Assembly (NCBI GenBank): GCA_017547265.1
Contig: JAFYQC010000085.1
Location: 1-13,143, forward strand
Direction of reading: 5' to 3'
DNA from: Kiritimatiellia bacterium
GTDB lineage: Bacteria; Verrucomicrobiota; Kiritimatiellia; RFP12; UBA1067
DNA length: 13,143 nt
The position numbers were made by a program, and so were the translations under genes. Of this stretch, positions 1 through 7,463 are shown piece after piece. The notes under the pieces were generated by a model. That model was given only the letters and a program-made list of their open reading frames with translations, did not search any database and had not been told where the DNA came from. Position 1 is the first letter of the stretch, and every line of letters begins with the position of its first letter.

Positions 1-3000
1 GGCGCGACGATCATTGGCGTGGACGATGCCGAGGGCTATCCGATGCGCGAGACGCGCATCGAGGGCGAGACTTGCCAGTATTACCCTGCGCTCGTCAATG
101 CCGATGGATGCGACGGCTTCAAGATTTCTGGCGAGGGTGTGATAGACGGTCACGGCGCGAATACGTGGGAGGAGTTTTGGACGAAGCGCGCGGCAGCACG
201 GAAGAAGGGCGGCGACTTGCGCAACAAGGATCTTATGCGTCCGCGTGTCCTCTATGTCTCGCGGTCAAAGAATGTCGATGTTTCGGGCGTGACGTTCAAG
301 AACTCCAAGTTCTGGACGACGCACTTCTACGACTGCGAGGATGTCGTAGTTCACGACTGCTCGATACTGGCCGACGTCCTGAAAGACTCGAAGGGGAAAG
401 AGCTTAAGGGCCCGTCGACGGATGCAATCGACATCGACAAGTGCCGCCGCTTCACGGTTCGTAATGTCGATATCTCCGTTAATGACGACGGCGTTGTTGT
501 GAAGGGCGGCAAGGGCGCTTGGGCGGACGACTACGTGAAGTTCCCGGGGAATGGTCCGTCGGCGGATGTCCTTGTCGAGAACTGCACATTCCGCTATCCG
601 ACTCACAGTGCACTGACGCTTGGCTCGGAGTGCCCCGCTGCGACGAACGTTACGATGCGCGGTTGCACGATGGACGGCTGCGGGAACATGCTCAACCTAA
701 AGATGCGCACCGATACGCCGCAGCACTACGCGAACGTCCTCGTCGAGAACTGCCGCGGCAAATGCTCCGTTGTTTTGAGCGCCAAGGCGTGGAGCCAGTA
801 TCACAACGCGCAGGGCCGCTCGGAAGAGGAACTAAAGAGTTTTGCGGACGGCGTGACGCTTCGAAACAACATGATCGAGGCGCCAGTCAATATCGATATG
901 AAGCGCAAGGACGCGCGACTCGAAGTAAAGAACCTCAAGTTCGACGGCAACGTGCTCTATCAAATGGCGAGCAATCTTCCTCTGAAGCACGATGGATATG
1001 TTGTCGAGAAGTCGGACATTGGTCTCGTCGTCAAGGCGACGACGCGCCGCGCGTTTCTTTATGCGAACTACGAATCGAATCGCTGGATGAACGCGCCGAG
1101 TTATCCTTTTGTGCGCGACCCTCACTTCAAGTTTCGTGGGCTTGACATCAGCCGTTCGCCTGAGCCGCTAAAGGAGTGGATTGCCGCGACAGGCGCGAAC
1201 GCCGTATACTTGAAGCGCGGGAGACCTGACGCCAAGCTGCTTCGGGAGTGCGCCGAGCTTGGCATTCCGGCTTATGGCTTTCTTTACGGGTGCGATGCCG
1301 CGAAGTGGAACCGCGAAAAGTATGACGCGTTTGTTGCCGCGCATCCTTCGGCGAAGGGCGTGACGCCGCAGAAGTCGTGGGAGAAAGGCACGATGTGTCC
1401 GAGCGATCCTGCGACACGCGAGTTCTTTGCCGCGACAATGCGCGAGTTGGTAGGGGCGCCTCTCCGAGGCGACCGTAGCGGGCGTGTCGAATGCGCGTCG
1501 ACGCTGGCTGGCGTCGTTGTCTGCCTTTGGGATGACTACGGACTCAATTGCGTATGCGACCGCTGCAAGGCGAATGGTTTTGCGGGCAACTGGGGGCGGC
1601 AAGTGGCGTTTGCCGTCAAGTCGTGGGAAGATGCGGTCACCCCGCTCGGCAAGGAACTTATAGTTCGCACTTGGGCGAGCGGTGCTTCGCATTGGCTTGG
1701 TGACGAATGGGTGCATGCGCCTGGATATGGTGGCGAAAGTGGCGAACCGTTCGCCGTCTGGGGCGAGGCGATGCGCACGGCAGGAAAGAGCGTCAAGTTT
1801 CAGACGAAGGTCTACAATGCTGACTGCCAGCCAGATCCGCCGTTCTCCGCGCTTCTGCAGGTCGCGCCGCGCCGTGAGATTGCCGAATGGCAGATCACGG
1901 GGCAGACGGTGGGGCTTCAGTATCTTCCCGCGTCCGTCGTCGATCAGACGGCGCGGCAGATGCGCCGCGCTGCCGAACTAGTCTCGCCCGAGGACGGTGT
2001 GATGATCTACACCGGCGCGTATCACCGGAACGATGGATATGCGGCGCTTTCAGACGACCTCAACTCCGTGAACATTCATGTCTGGCGTCAGCTTTCGTGG
2101 AATCCTAACGATGACGTGGAGTCGCTCTGGCGCGAGTGGGCCTTGCCTCGTCACAGCGCAAGCGCCGAGGCGGTCATAGCGGCGATGAAGTCGAGCGAGA
2201 GGGCGACTGTCGCGGCGTTTTCGCCGCTGGGGCTCGGTGCGCCGACGGAATCTCACTTCGCCAAATCAGTTGAGCGGCGAGAGTCGCTTCTAAGATACAC
2301 GAACAGGTTCTTCCTGCCCGAAGGAATCGCCGCGCTTGCGCCTGCGAAGGAGAATATTGCGCGAGTCATCGCGGAAAAAGACGCCGCGCTCGCACAACTT
2401 AAAGGCGACGGCGAAAGGTTCGACTGGTTGCGGGCGCAACTTAAAGTTTCGCGTGCACTTGACGGGGCACTTTGGCGCTACTTCCATCTGCGCGAATGTG
2501 CGAAGGAAGGGCGTATCGACACGGACGATCTTGCCGGAATCGAAGCCGACTTTGAGACGGTTCGTTCTTGCGTCAAGGATGTTTGCCCTGGACTTGGAAG
2601 CCCCATTCCGCTGATGCGCGACATCCTCGACAAGGCGCGGCAGCTTGTTCCATCGCCGGAGCGCACGGCGGCAAAGCTCGCGGAACTTTTCCTCTCGACC
2701 TCGCCCGATCTCTACAAGCCGCAGGGATATCGTGGCGGGAAGGCGTATGGCGGTAGTGAACTTGTCCACTATTCAGTCGTATCGCTTTGGGTGAATGCGC
2801 TTGAGTGTGCGCACATTGCGGGCGACACGAATCTCGTGCAGCGGCTCGTCGCGGCGTTTGAACCGGCGTATGGCGCGAAGAAGATTTGGATGAACGACTA
2901 TAGGCATGTCGATCTCTCGATAGTCGGGGCGATTCCGCTTGAGATTGCGATTCTGACCGGCGACAAGCGTGCGAAAGAATTGGGGCTTATGTACGCAGAT

Positions 3001-3735
3001 CGCCAGTGGGAGGAGCCGCGCGAAGGGCTCGACTGGGGCGAGAGGTGGTACGACGCGATTCCGCTTGCGGAGCGTCATGAGAATTGGGAGAAAGGATTTA
3101 CGCCTGAGACGCGCCTGTGGATCGACGATATGTACATGGTGACATTTCTACAGTCGCAGGCGTATCGCCTCACTGGAGACCGCAAGTACATCGAGCGTGC
3201 TGGGAAGGAGATGTGCATGTATCTCGAGAAGCTTCAGCGGAAGGACGGGCTTTTCGACCATGCGCCCGGCGCGCCGTTTGCGTGGGGGCGCGGCAATGGA
3301 TGGATGGCCGCTGCGATGGCGATGAACCTGCGGCACATTCCGGAGGACTCGAAGTGGCGCGCGCCGATTCTAAAGGGGTATCGCAAAATGATGTCAGCGC
3401 TCCTTAAGTGGCAGCGCCCGAACGGGCTTTGGGGACGGCTCGTGAATGATCCTGAGAGTTACGACGAGACGAGTGCGACGGCGATGTTCGCCTATGCGTT
3501 TGCCGAGGGAGCGAAGGCGGGCGTGCTCAACGGGGAGTACAAGGCGGCAGTCGAGAAAGCGTATGCCGCGCTTGTTGCGCGTCTCGACGAATACGGAAAC
3601 TTGCCTGACGTCTGCGTGGGAACGGGTTGGAAGAACGACCGCCGTCATTACCTGACGCGCCCGAGGTGCATCGGCGACCCTCACGGCCAAGCCCCTCTTC
3701 TCTGGCTATGCGGCGCGCTGATGGGCAGCAAATAG
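1..3735 (+). CDS. Trimodular pectin-degrading enzyme, GH28 - GH67-like - GH105 (5' end missing)
   Basis: The frame is open from base 1 to a TAG stop, 1244 codons. The first in-frame start is a GTG at 19, but the GH28 fold is already under way there. By comparison with the second GH28 in this window, about 50 residues plus a signal peptide lie upstream, so I treat it as 5'-partial. Residues 1-340 are a GH28 right-handed beta-helix with STDAID (139-144), NDD (161-163) and TH (201-202) at the catalytic motif positions. Residues about 345-880 resemble GH67 alpha-glucuronidase: EWQIT (629-633), LSWNP (698-702), PLGL (742-745). Residues about 890-1244 are GH105, unsaturated rhamnogalacturonyl/glucuronyl hydrolase: WIDD (1040-1043; an Asp is catalytic in this family) and WGRGNGW (1095-1101). 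Probable role: exo- or endo-cleavage of galacturonan and removal of unsaturated uronic acid. GH28 and GH105 are clear; the middle module is a motif-level match. The three-way fusion is unusual. Confidence 0.85.
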   Translation, partial: GATIIGVDDAEGYPMRETRIEGETCQYYPALVNADGCDGFKISGEGVIDGHGANTWEEFWTKRAAARKKGGDLRNKDLMRPRVLYVSRSKNVDVSGVTFKNSKFWTTHFYDCEDVVVHDCSILADVLKDSKGKELKGPSTDAIDIDKCRRFTVRNVDISVNDDGVVVKGGKGAWADDYVKFPGNGPSADVLVENCTFRYPTHSALTLGSECPAATNVTMRGCTMDGCGNMLNLKMRTDTPQHYANVLVENCRGKCSVVLSAKAWSQYHNAQGRSEEELKSFADGVTLRNNMIEAPVNIDMKRKDARLEVKNLKFDGNVLYQMASNLPLKHDGYVVEKSDIGLVVKATTRRAFLYANYESNRWMNAPSYPFVRDPHFKFRGLDISRSPEPLKEWIAATGANAVYLKRGRPDAKLLRECAELGIPAYGFLYGCDAAKWNREKYDAFVAAHPSAKGVTPQKSWEKGTMCPSDPATREFFAATMRELVGAPLRGDRSGRVECASTLAGVVVCLWDDYGLNCVCDRCKANGFAGNWGRQVAFAVKSWEDAVTPLGKELIVRTWASGASHWLGDEWVHAPGYGGESGEPFAVWGEAMRTAGKSVKFQTKVYNADCQPDPPFSALLQVAPRREIAEWQITGQTVGLQYLPASVVDQTARQMRRAAELVSPEDGVMIYTGAYHRNDGYAALSDDLNSVNIHVWRQLSWNPNDDVESLWREWALPRHSASAEAVIAAMKSSERATVAAFSPLGLGAPTESHFAKSVERRESLLRYTNRFFLPEGIAALAPAKENIARVIAEKDAALAQLKGDGERFDWLRAQLKVSRALDGALWRYFHLRECAKEGRIDTDDLAGIEADFETVRSCVKDVCPGLGSPIPLMRDILDKARQLVPSPERTAAKLAELFLSTSPDLYKPQGYRGGKAYGGSELVHYSVVSLWVNALECAHIAGDTNLVQRLVAAFEPAYGAKKIWMNDYRHVDLSIVGAIPLEIAILTGDKRAKELGLMYADRQWEEPREGLDWGERWYDAIPLAERHENWEKGFTPETRLWIDDMYMVTFLQSQAYRLTGDRKYIERAGKEMCMYLEKLQRKDGLFDHAPGAPFAWGRGNGWMAAAMAMNLRHIPEDSKWRAPILKGYRKMMSALLKWQRPNGLWGRLVNDPESYDETSATAMFAYAFAEGAKAGVLNGEYKAAVEKAYAALVARLDEYGNLPDVCVGTGWKNDRRHYLTRPRCIGDPHGQAPLLWLCGALMGSK
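1457..1471. repeat. GC-rich hairpin inside the GH67-like module, possible short interspersed repeat
   Basis: CGCCTC-TCC-GAGGCG is a perfect 6-bp stem with a 3-nt loop. The surrounding stretch, about 1451-1490, encodes a Gly/Arg-rich loop (GAPLRGDRSGR) between a helix and the hydrophobic strand leading to WDD at 510-512. It looks like an in-frame insertion in a barrel loop. There is no second copy in the window, so calling it a repeat rests on its look and on the other insertions nearby. Confidence 0.35.
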
Positions 3736-3761
3736 GTTGATTCCATTAGGGTGATGGACTA

Positions 3762-3791
3762 TTGACCTTATAAGGCAAGTTATAGTATATT
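3762..3791 (+). promoter_or_regulatory. Promoter of the hipBA operon
   Basis: TTGACC (3762-3767) is a near-consensus -35 box, followed by an 18-bp spacer and TATATT (3786-3791) as -10. Transcription would begin near 3798, about 25 nt before the hipB start codon. The segment is markedly AT-rich compared with its neighbours. The gap 3736-3822 holds only this promoter and the two palindromes; I see no terminator for the upstream gene. Confidence 0.6.
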
Positions 3792-3816
3792 ATACGCCAT
3801 AACTACCCTTATAAGG
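3766..3816. promoter_or_regulatory. Twin palindromic operators CCTTATAAGG, likely HipB autoregulation sites
   Basis: The perfect palindrome CCTTATAAGG occurs at 3766-3775 and again at 3807-3816, with 41 bp between equivalent positions (close to four helical turns, so on the same DNA face). The first overlaps the -35 box, and the second lies between the expected transcription start and the start codon. A partial inverted repeat, GTTAT/ATAAC (3779-3783 and 3798-3802), lies between them. HipB proteins repress their own operon by binding paired palindromes, so this is the natural operator pair; binding is inferred. Confidence 0.6.
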
Positions 3817-3822
3817 TATATT

Positions 3823-4137
3823 ATGGTATATAGGACACGAGAAGAGATGCTTAAGGTCTTGGGAGAGAATCTTAAGGCTTCCAGACTTGCAGTCAATCTG
3901 TCGCAGCAAGTTGCGGCAGAGCGTAGTGGCATTTCCCTAAAAGCCGTTCGCAACATCGAAGCAGGCGAGAATGCGTCGACATTGTCGCTTATCTCGTATT
4001 GCCGGACTTTGCAAGAGACCGATTGGCTTATGATGCTTGCTCCACCCGAATTGGATGCATCGCTTTTCGAGCGGAAGGATGCGACAAAAAAGCGCCAGCG
4101 CGCAGGACGTTCCAGAAAGGAGGTCGCCCATGGCTGA
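3823..4137 (+). CDS. hipB: HipB-like antitoxin, XRE-family HTH repressor
   Basis: A 104-residue protein with a lambda-repressor/XRE helix-turn-helix at about residues 9-60. The recognition part reads LSQQVAAERSGISLKAVRNIE, followed by an aliphatic helix and a basic C-terminal tail (KKRQRAGRSRK). Its place directly before hipA, with an 8-nt overlap, gives the function: it binds HipA, neutralises it and represses the operon. I keep ATG 3823 because AAGG at 3813-3816 lies 6 nt upstream. ATG 3847 is a possible shorter start that would still keep the whole DNA-binding domain. The Shine-Dalgarno bases lie inside the second operator palindrome, so repressor binding could also affect translation of any transcript that starts upstream. 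Family assignment is strong; target sites are inferred. Confidence 0.85.
   Translation: MVYRTREEMLKVLGENLKASRLAVNLSQQVAAERSGISLKAVRNIEAGENASTLSLISYCRTLQETDWLMMLAPPELDASLFERKDATKKRQRAGRSRKEVAHG
4116..4124 (+). promoter_or_regulatory. Strong ribosome binding site that fixes the hipA start
   Basis: AAAGGAGGT within the 3' end of hipB, 5 nt before ATG 4130. The reading frame stays open back to 4037, but this site and the start of homology to HipA at the next few codons make 4130 the start. Confidence 0.75.
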
Positions 4138-5335
4138 ATTAAAACATGTCAGGCGGATAATGGTCTCGCTTTGGGGCGAGCGCGTGGGAACCATAATACC
4201 GATAGATTCGAGGCAGGAGTCGTTTGCGTTTCAGTATGACCGTAAATTCTTGAAGTCGGGTATCGAGATATCGCCTTTGATGATGCCTCTTCGCAGAGAG
4301 CCCTATGCGTTCACGGATTTGCCGCGCAGCGAATACGCCGGGTTGCCGCCGGCCTTTTCAGATTCGCTTCCAGATGCGTTTGGGCGTGGGCTGATCGACC
4401 GATGGCTTGAGGAAAAAGGATATGCAAGGTCCGAGATAACGGCATTGGACCGTCTTGCGTATATTGGACGGCGTGCCACAGGTGCGCTATGCTACGAGCC
4501 CGACCATGGTCCGGGTGGACGTCCTGCCGCGTTCGAGATGAGAAAGCTCGTAGATGCCGCCCGCCGAGCTGTAAACGGCGAGCTTGAGAATCTTGACGGC
4601 GAAGAGGCGTTGCGAGCAATCGTTCGGATTGGTTCGTCCGTTGGCGGCGCGCAAGCGAAGGCGCTTATTGGCTGGAACCGCGAAAGCAACCAGTTTCTTT
4701 TCGGCGACCGGGATCTTCCAGAAGGGTTTGAACACTGGATAATAAAGTTTACGCCGAAAGAGTATCCGTGGCGCGGGAGAACCGAGTACGAGATATACAA
4801 AAAGGCCAGGGCGGCTGGAATAGACATAAGCGAATCGGCGCTTTATGAGTTAGACGGAATCGAGCACTTCATGACGAAACGCTTTGACCGTGACGGCATG
4901 AAGCATCACCATGTGCAGACGCTCTCGGCTATGGCTCACTTCCCGATGTCCGTTCCAAAAGAGTTTAGGACATACGAGCAGTATCTGGCCACCGTTGACG
5001 CACTGCATCTTGGGTATGAGGCCATGGAGCAGGCTTTCCGCCGGATTGCCTTCAACGTTGGCATAGACGAATGTGACGATCACACGAAGAACTTTTCGTT
5101 CATATTGGCCGAGGGAGGCGAATGGAAGCTGGCCCCGGCGTATGACCTGACGGGCTCGAAGTTCCCGTCGGACGATCCATGGTCGGCTCATGGTGGTTGC
5201 CATCAGCTGTCGGTCAATGGCAAGCAGTCGAAGATTACCGACGACGACCTTCTCGCCGTTGCGGATAGGTTCGCCATCGGCACGGCCCCGCGTGTGCTGG
5301 GTGAGGTCAAGAACGCGATAGGTCGGGCGGGCTGA
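4130..5335 (+). CDS. hipA: HipA-like serine/threonine kinase toxin
   Basis: 401 residues, slightly shorter than the 440 of E. coli HipA. The N-terminal coupling domain (about 1-110) has the usual GxxVGT..., YAGLPPAFSDSLPD and RGLIDRWL patterns. The kinase domain follows with the phosphate-loop SVGGAQAK (170-177); Ser170 corresponds to the autophosphorylated Ser150 of E. coli. Asp316 in DDHTKN is the catalytic Asp, with Asn321 beside it, and Asp339 in PAYDL is the metal-binding Asp. All key residues are present, so it should be active. In E. coli, HipA phosphorylates glutamyl-tRNA synthetase, halts translation and promotes dormancy; the target here is unknown. It overlaps hipB by 8 nt. Residue equivalences are from memory of the family. 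Confidence 0.9.
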   Translation: MAELKHVRRIMVSLWGERVGTIIPIDSRQESFAFQYDRKFLKSGIEISPLMMPLRREPYAFTDLPRSEYAGLPPAFSDSLPDAFGRGLIDRWLEEKGYARSEITALDRLAYIGRRATGALCYEPDHGPGGRPAAFEMRKLVDAARRAVNGELENLDGEEALRAIVRIGSSVGGAQAKALIGWNRESNQFLFGDRDLPEGFEHWIIKFTPKEYPWRGRTEYEIYKKARAAGIDISESALYELDGIEHFMTKRFDRDGMKHHHVQTLSAMAHFPMSVPKEFRTYEQYLATVDALHLGYEAMEQAFRRIAFNVGIDECDDHTKNFSFILAEGGEWKLAPAYDLTGSKFPSDDPWSAHGGCHQLSVNGKQSKITDDDLLAVADRFAIGTAPRVLGEVKNAIGRAG

Positions 5336-5337
5336 GA

Positions 5338-5356
5338 CCCTCCACGATGGGGTAGG
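5338..5356 (+). promoter_or_regulatory. Shared 19-bp upstream element, copy 1 (kinase promoter)
   Basis: CCCTCCACGATGGGGTAGG; the outer CCCT and AGG(G) form an imperfect inverted repeat. The same element, with 14 of 19 bases identical, lies at 7412-7430 before the GH2 gene. In both places its last base is 21 nt before the -10 box. This is a candidate binding site for the response regulator encoded at 6792-7406. Confidence 0.5.
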
Positions 5357-5377
5357 GTGGCGGCGTTGCCGATTTGG

Positions 5378-5383
5378 TATAAT
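5378..5383 (+). promoter_or_regulatory. -10 box of the two-component operon, leaderless transcript
   Basis: GGTATAAT contains a perfect TATAAT whose last base is only 8 nt before ATG 5392, so transcription should begin at or within a few bases of the start codon. No Shine-Dalgarno sequence is present. No clear -35 hexamer is seen at 17 bp. The gap 5336-5391 holds nothing else apart from the shared 19-bp element. Confidence 0.6.
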
Positions 5384-5391
5384 GTAGCCGT

Positions 5392-6795
5392 ATGGGAAGG
5401 TATGCCAAGAAAATCGTCGCGGTGGCGTTTGCCGTGCTGTTCGGAGTGTGCGCCGGCGAGACGCTGTCTCCTCGCGAGTTCCTTAAGCTTGAGCCCGAAG
5501 AAGTCGCCAAGGGCGGAGAGGCATCGGTGCGCGGCGTTGTGACGTTCGTGTCCGGCATCGAGCGTCGTTTTGTCATTGCGCCGCAGGACAATACGCGCCA
5601 TGCCGGCGTGATGGCTATTTGCGGCGACGGCGTCAAGTCCCCGGAGAACGGCGACCTGGTGCTTGTCTCGGGACGGGTTGCCAAATACGAGGGGCTGCCG
5701 GCTATCGACGCCTCTCGCGTCGACGTCATACGCAGCACGACTTTGCCTATTGCCTCTGGTGCGAAGCAGTACAACTTCCGTCGCGGACTCCTCTTCAACC
5801 GCCGCGTTTCACTTACAGGCGTCGTGAAGGGAATGCGGCAGGAGGACGCGGCGTCTGGGCCTGTTACTGTCATGAGCCTCGAGCTCGACAACTATGTCGC
5901 CTGCGTCAAGATACCTGGCGTTGTAGATGCAGACGGAGTAGTCGGCGAGACGGTGCGCGTGACGGGGCTTGCAGTCAACCGCAATGCGGATGACGGACTT
6001 TTCCTAGATGCCGAGCTCGAGGTCTCTGGTGTGGACGCGCTTGATGTCATCGAGCGAAACGAGGCGGCTCCGTATATAATAGCGGCAATCTGCGTTCTTG
6101 GCGCGATTGTCCTGTTCTTCGCGGGGACGTCTTTTGTTCTCTGGCGTCGCGCTGTGCGCGTAAAGCGCGACATGGAAGTCGTCGCTGCCGAGAGAAGGCG
6201 CATGGCGGCGGACTTGCACGACACGATTGAACAGCATCTCGCAGGCGCGAACCTCATCGCGGCCGGTGTGCAGTCTTTGGATGGAGTCACGCCCGAGGTT
6301 GTGGAGGCGATGAAGACTCTTGCGGGGCTTCTTGCGAACGCAAAGGCAGAGGTCAGGAGTTCCGTCATGAACCTGCGTAACGCCGGGGATGCCTCGGTGC
6401 CGCTCTCCGACACAATCGGGAGCATGGTGACTTCGCTAAAGAAGACGGGAGTTCGGGCGAGGAAATGCCTGCGCGGACTTCCGGATACGTTGCCAGAGGT
6501 AGTGGCGCACGATCTTGTGCAGATCATCCGCGAGGCGACGACGAACGCCGTGAAGCACGGCAAGGCGGGGAGGGTCGTGTTCACGTCCGATCCGCTTCCA
6601 GACGGCGGGTTCGAGTTCAAGGTCTTGAACGACGGGGCGCCCTTCGAGATCGATAGTGCGCTCGGTCCGGAGACAGGTCACTACGGGCTTAGCGGTATGC
6701 GTGAGCGTGCGCTACGTAGCCGCCTCGGAATAGAGTGGGGTCGCGACGGGCGGTGGACGTTCGTCAGGATCGTTGCGGAGAAAGGTGTCTTATGA
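5392..6795 (+). CDS. Sensor histidine kinase, NarL-type, with periplasmic OB-like sensor
   Basis: 467 residues. A signal peptide (1-21, ending CAG-ET) is followed by a periplasmic region, about 22-225, made of two beta-rich OB-like units. The first runs from about 45 (SVRGVVTFV), the second from about 140 (VSLTGVV). Kinases with such a GVVTFV sensor domain are common in Verrucomicrobiota and Acidobacteria, but the ligand is not known. One membrane helix lies at 228-251. Then comes a HisKA_3 dimerisation helix with phosphoacceptor His276 (DLHDTIEQH), and an ATPase domain with Asn385 (EATTNAVKHG) and the G-box GLSGMRERA from 432. It should phosphorylate the regulator that overlaps its stop codon by 4 nt. 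The start follows directly from the promoter and signal peptide. A carbohydrate signal is guessed from the neighbouring enzyme operon only. Confidence 0.9.
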   Translation: MGRYAKKIVAVAFAVLFGVCAGETLSPREFLKLEPEEVAKGGEASVRGVVTFVSGIERRFVIAPQDNTRHAGVMAICGDGVKSPENGDLVLVSGRVAKYEGLPAIDASRVDVIRSTTLPIASGAKQYNFRRGLLFNRRVSLTGVVKGMRQEDAASGPVTVMSLELDNYVACVKIPGVVDADGVVGETVRVTGLAVNRNADDGLFLDAELEVSGVDALDVIERNEAAPYIIAAICVLGAIVLFFAGTSFVLWRRAVRVKRDMEVVAAERRRMAADLHDTIEQHLAGANLIAAGVQSLDGVTPEVVEAMKTLAGLLANAKAEVRSSVMNLRNAGDASVPLSDTIGSMVTSLKKTGVRARKCLRGLPDTLPEVVAHDLVQIIREATTNAVKHGKAGRVVFTSDPLPDGGFEFKVLNDGAPFEIDSALGPETGHYGLSGMRERALRSRLGIEWGRDGRWTFVRIVAEKGVL

Positions 6796-7406
6796 TAAAG
6801 GTTGCGGTGATAGACGACCATGCCGTCGTTCGCATGGGGCTCAAGTATGTTCTCGGTGTCCGTAAGGGCGAGTTCTCGTTCGTCGGCGAGTGGCCGGGCG
6901 GTGATGGTGCGGTCGAGTTCGTGAAGAAGGTCGATCCCGATGTCGTTCTTCTCGACATCCGCATGCCTGACCGCGACGGTATTTCCGTCCTCGGTGACAT
7001 ACTGGCCGTGCGTCCGAAGCAGAAGGTTATTATGCTCACGACGAGCGATGCCGACAACGATGTCTACCAGGCGCTGTCGCTCGGGGCAAAGGGTTATCTG
7101 CTGAAGGACCGCGATGCCGCGGAGATAACTTCTGCGCTGAACCGCGTGATGCAGGGCGGCAAGTATGTGCCGGAACAGGTGATGGAGCTTTTCCGCAAGC
7201 GTCAGATGACGCCTGGGCTCACACCGCGCGAGACCGAAGTGCTCACGCACCTGCGCGATGGTCTTACGAACGAGGCCATTGCGGAGCGGCTTGGCGTCAC
7301 GAAGGACATGGTCAAGCTGCATCTCAAGAACATCTTCAACAAGCTTGACGTCAACGACCGCGTTTCCGCCGTCCGCGAGGCGTATACGCGTGGCTTTCTG
7401 AAGTAA
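6792..7406 (+). CDS. Response regulator, NarL/LuxR family
   Basis: 204 residues. The receiver domain (1-120) has the acidic pair Asp8-Asp9, phosphoacceptor Asp55 in LLDIRMPD, Thr83/Thr84 and Lys105 (LLKD). The DNA-binding domain (about 141-204) is a LuxR-type helix-turn-helix: LTPRETEVL, NEAIAERLGVTKDMVKLHLKNIFNKL. I start it at ATG 6792, which overlaps the kinase stop (ATGA) and has AAAGG 6 nt upstream. Starts further upstream in this frame would lie inside the kinase gene and add residues before the first strand. It is probably the activator or repressor of its own operon and of the GH2-GH28-GH115 operon, since both promoters share a 19-bp element; that regulation is inference. Confidence 0.93.
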   Translation: MIKVAVIDDHAVVRMGLKYVLGVRKGEFSFVGEWPGGDGAVEFVKKVDPDVVLLDIRMPDRDGISVLGDILAVRPKQKVIMLTTSDADNDVYQALSLGAKGYLLKDRDAAEITSALNRVMQGGKYVPEQVMELFRKRQMTPGLTPRETEVLTHLRDGLTNEAIAERLGVTKDMVKLHLKNIFNKLDVNDRVSAVREAYTRGFLK

Positions 7407-7411
7407 CTGCG

Positions 7412-7430
7412 CCCTATCCCATCGGGTAGG
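7412..7430 (+). promoter_or_regulatory. Shared 19-bp upstream element, copy 2 (GH2 operon promoter)
   Basis: CCCTATCCCATCGGGTAGG, an inverted repeat (CCTA-t-CCC / GGG-TAGG around ATC, with one bulged T). It matches the copy at 5338-5356 at 14 of 19 positions and sits at the identical distance, 21 nt, before the -10 box. It could form a weak RNA hairpin after the regulator gene, but no T-tract follows, so I do not call it a terminator. Confidence 0.5.
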
Positions 7431-7451
7431 TGCCGCGTGCCCGAATTATGG

Positions 7452-7457
7452 TAGAAT
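7452..7457 (+). promoter_or_regulatory. -10 box of the GH2-GH28-GH115 operon, leaderless transcript
   Basis: TATGGTAGAAT is an extended -10 whose last base is 6 nt before ATG 7464. The region resembles the kinase promoter beyond the -10 itself (GCC-GA-TT-GGTA-AATGT). There is no Shine-Dalgarno sequence. The gap 7407-7463 contains only this and the 19-bp element. Confidence 0.55.
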
Positions 7458-7463
7458 GTCGGC

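Noticed and set aside
519..1145. 208-codon + strand open frame inside the first gene
   Set aside because: Overlaps the GH28 module in another frame; Arg/Cys-rich shadow with no family pattern.
4037..4129. Upstream extension of hipA to 4037
   Set aside because: The extra residues overlap hipB and do not resemble HipA; the strong Shine-Dalgarno sequence at 4116-4124 points to ATG 4130.
5307..6620. Two long minus-strand open frames (5307-5891, 5892-6620)
   Set aside because: Antisense shadows of the histidine kinase gene, rich in Ser/Thr/Arg and without motifs.
7412..7430. Hairpin after the response regulator considered as a terminator
   Set aside because: Short bulged stem and no T-tract; the same element upstream of the kinase gene at fixed promoter spacing fits a regulatory site better.
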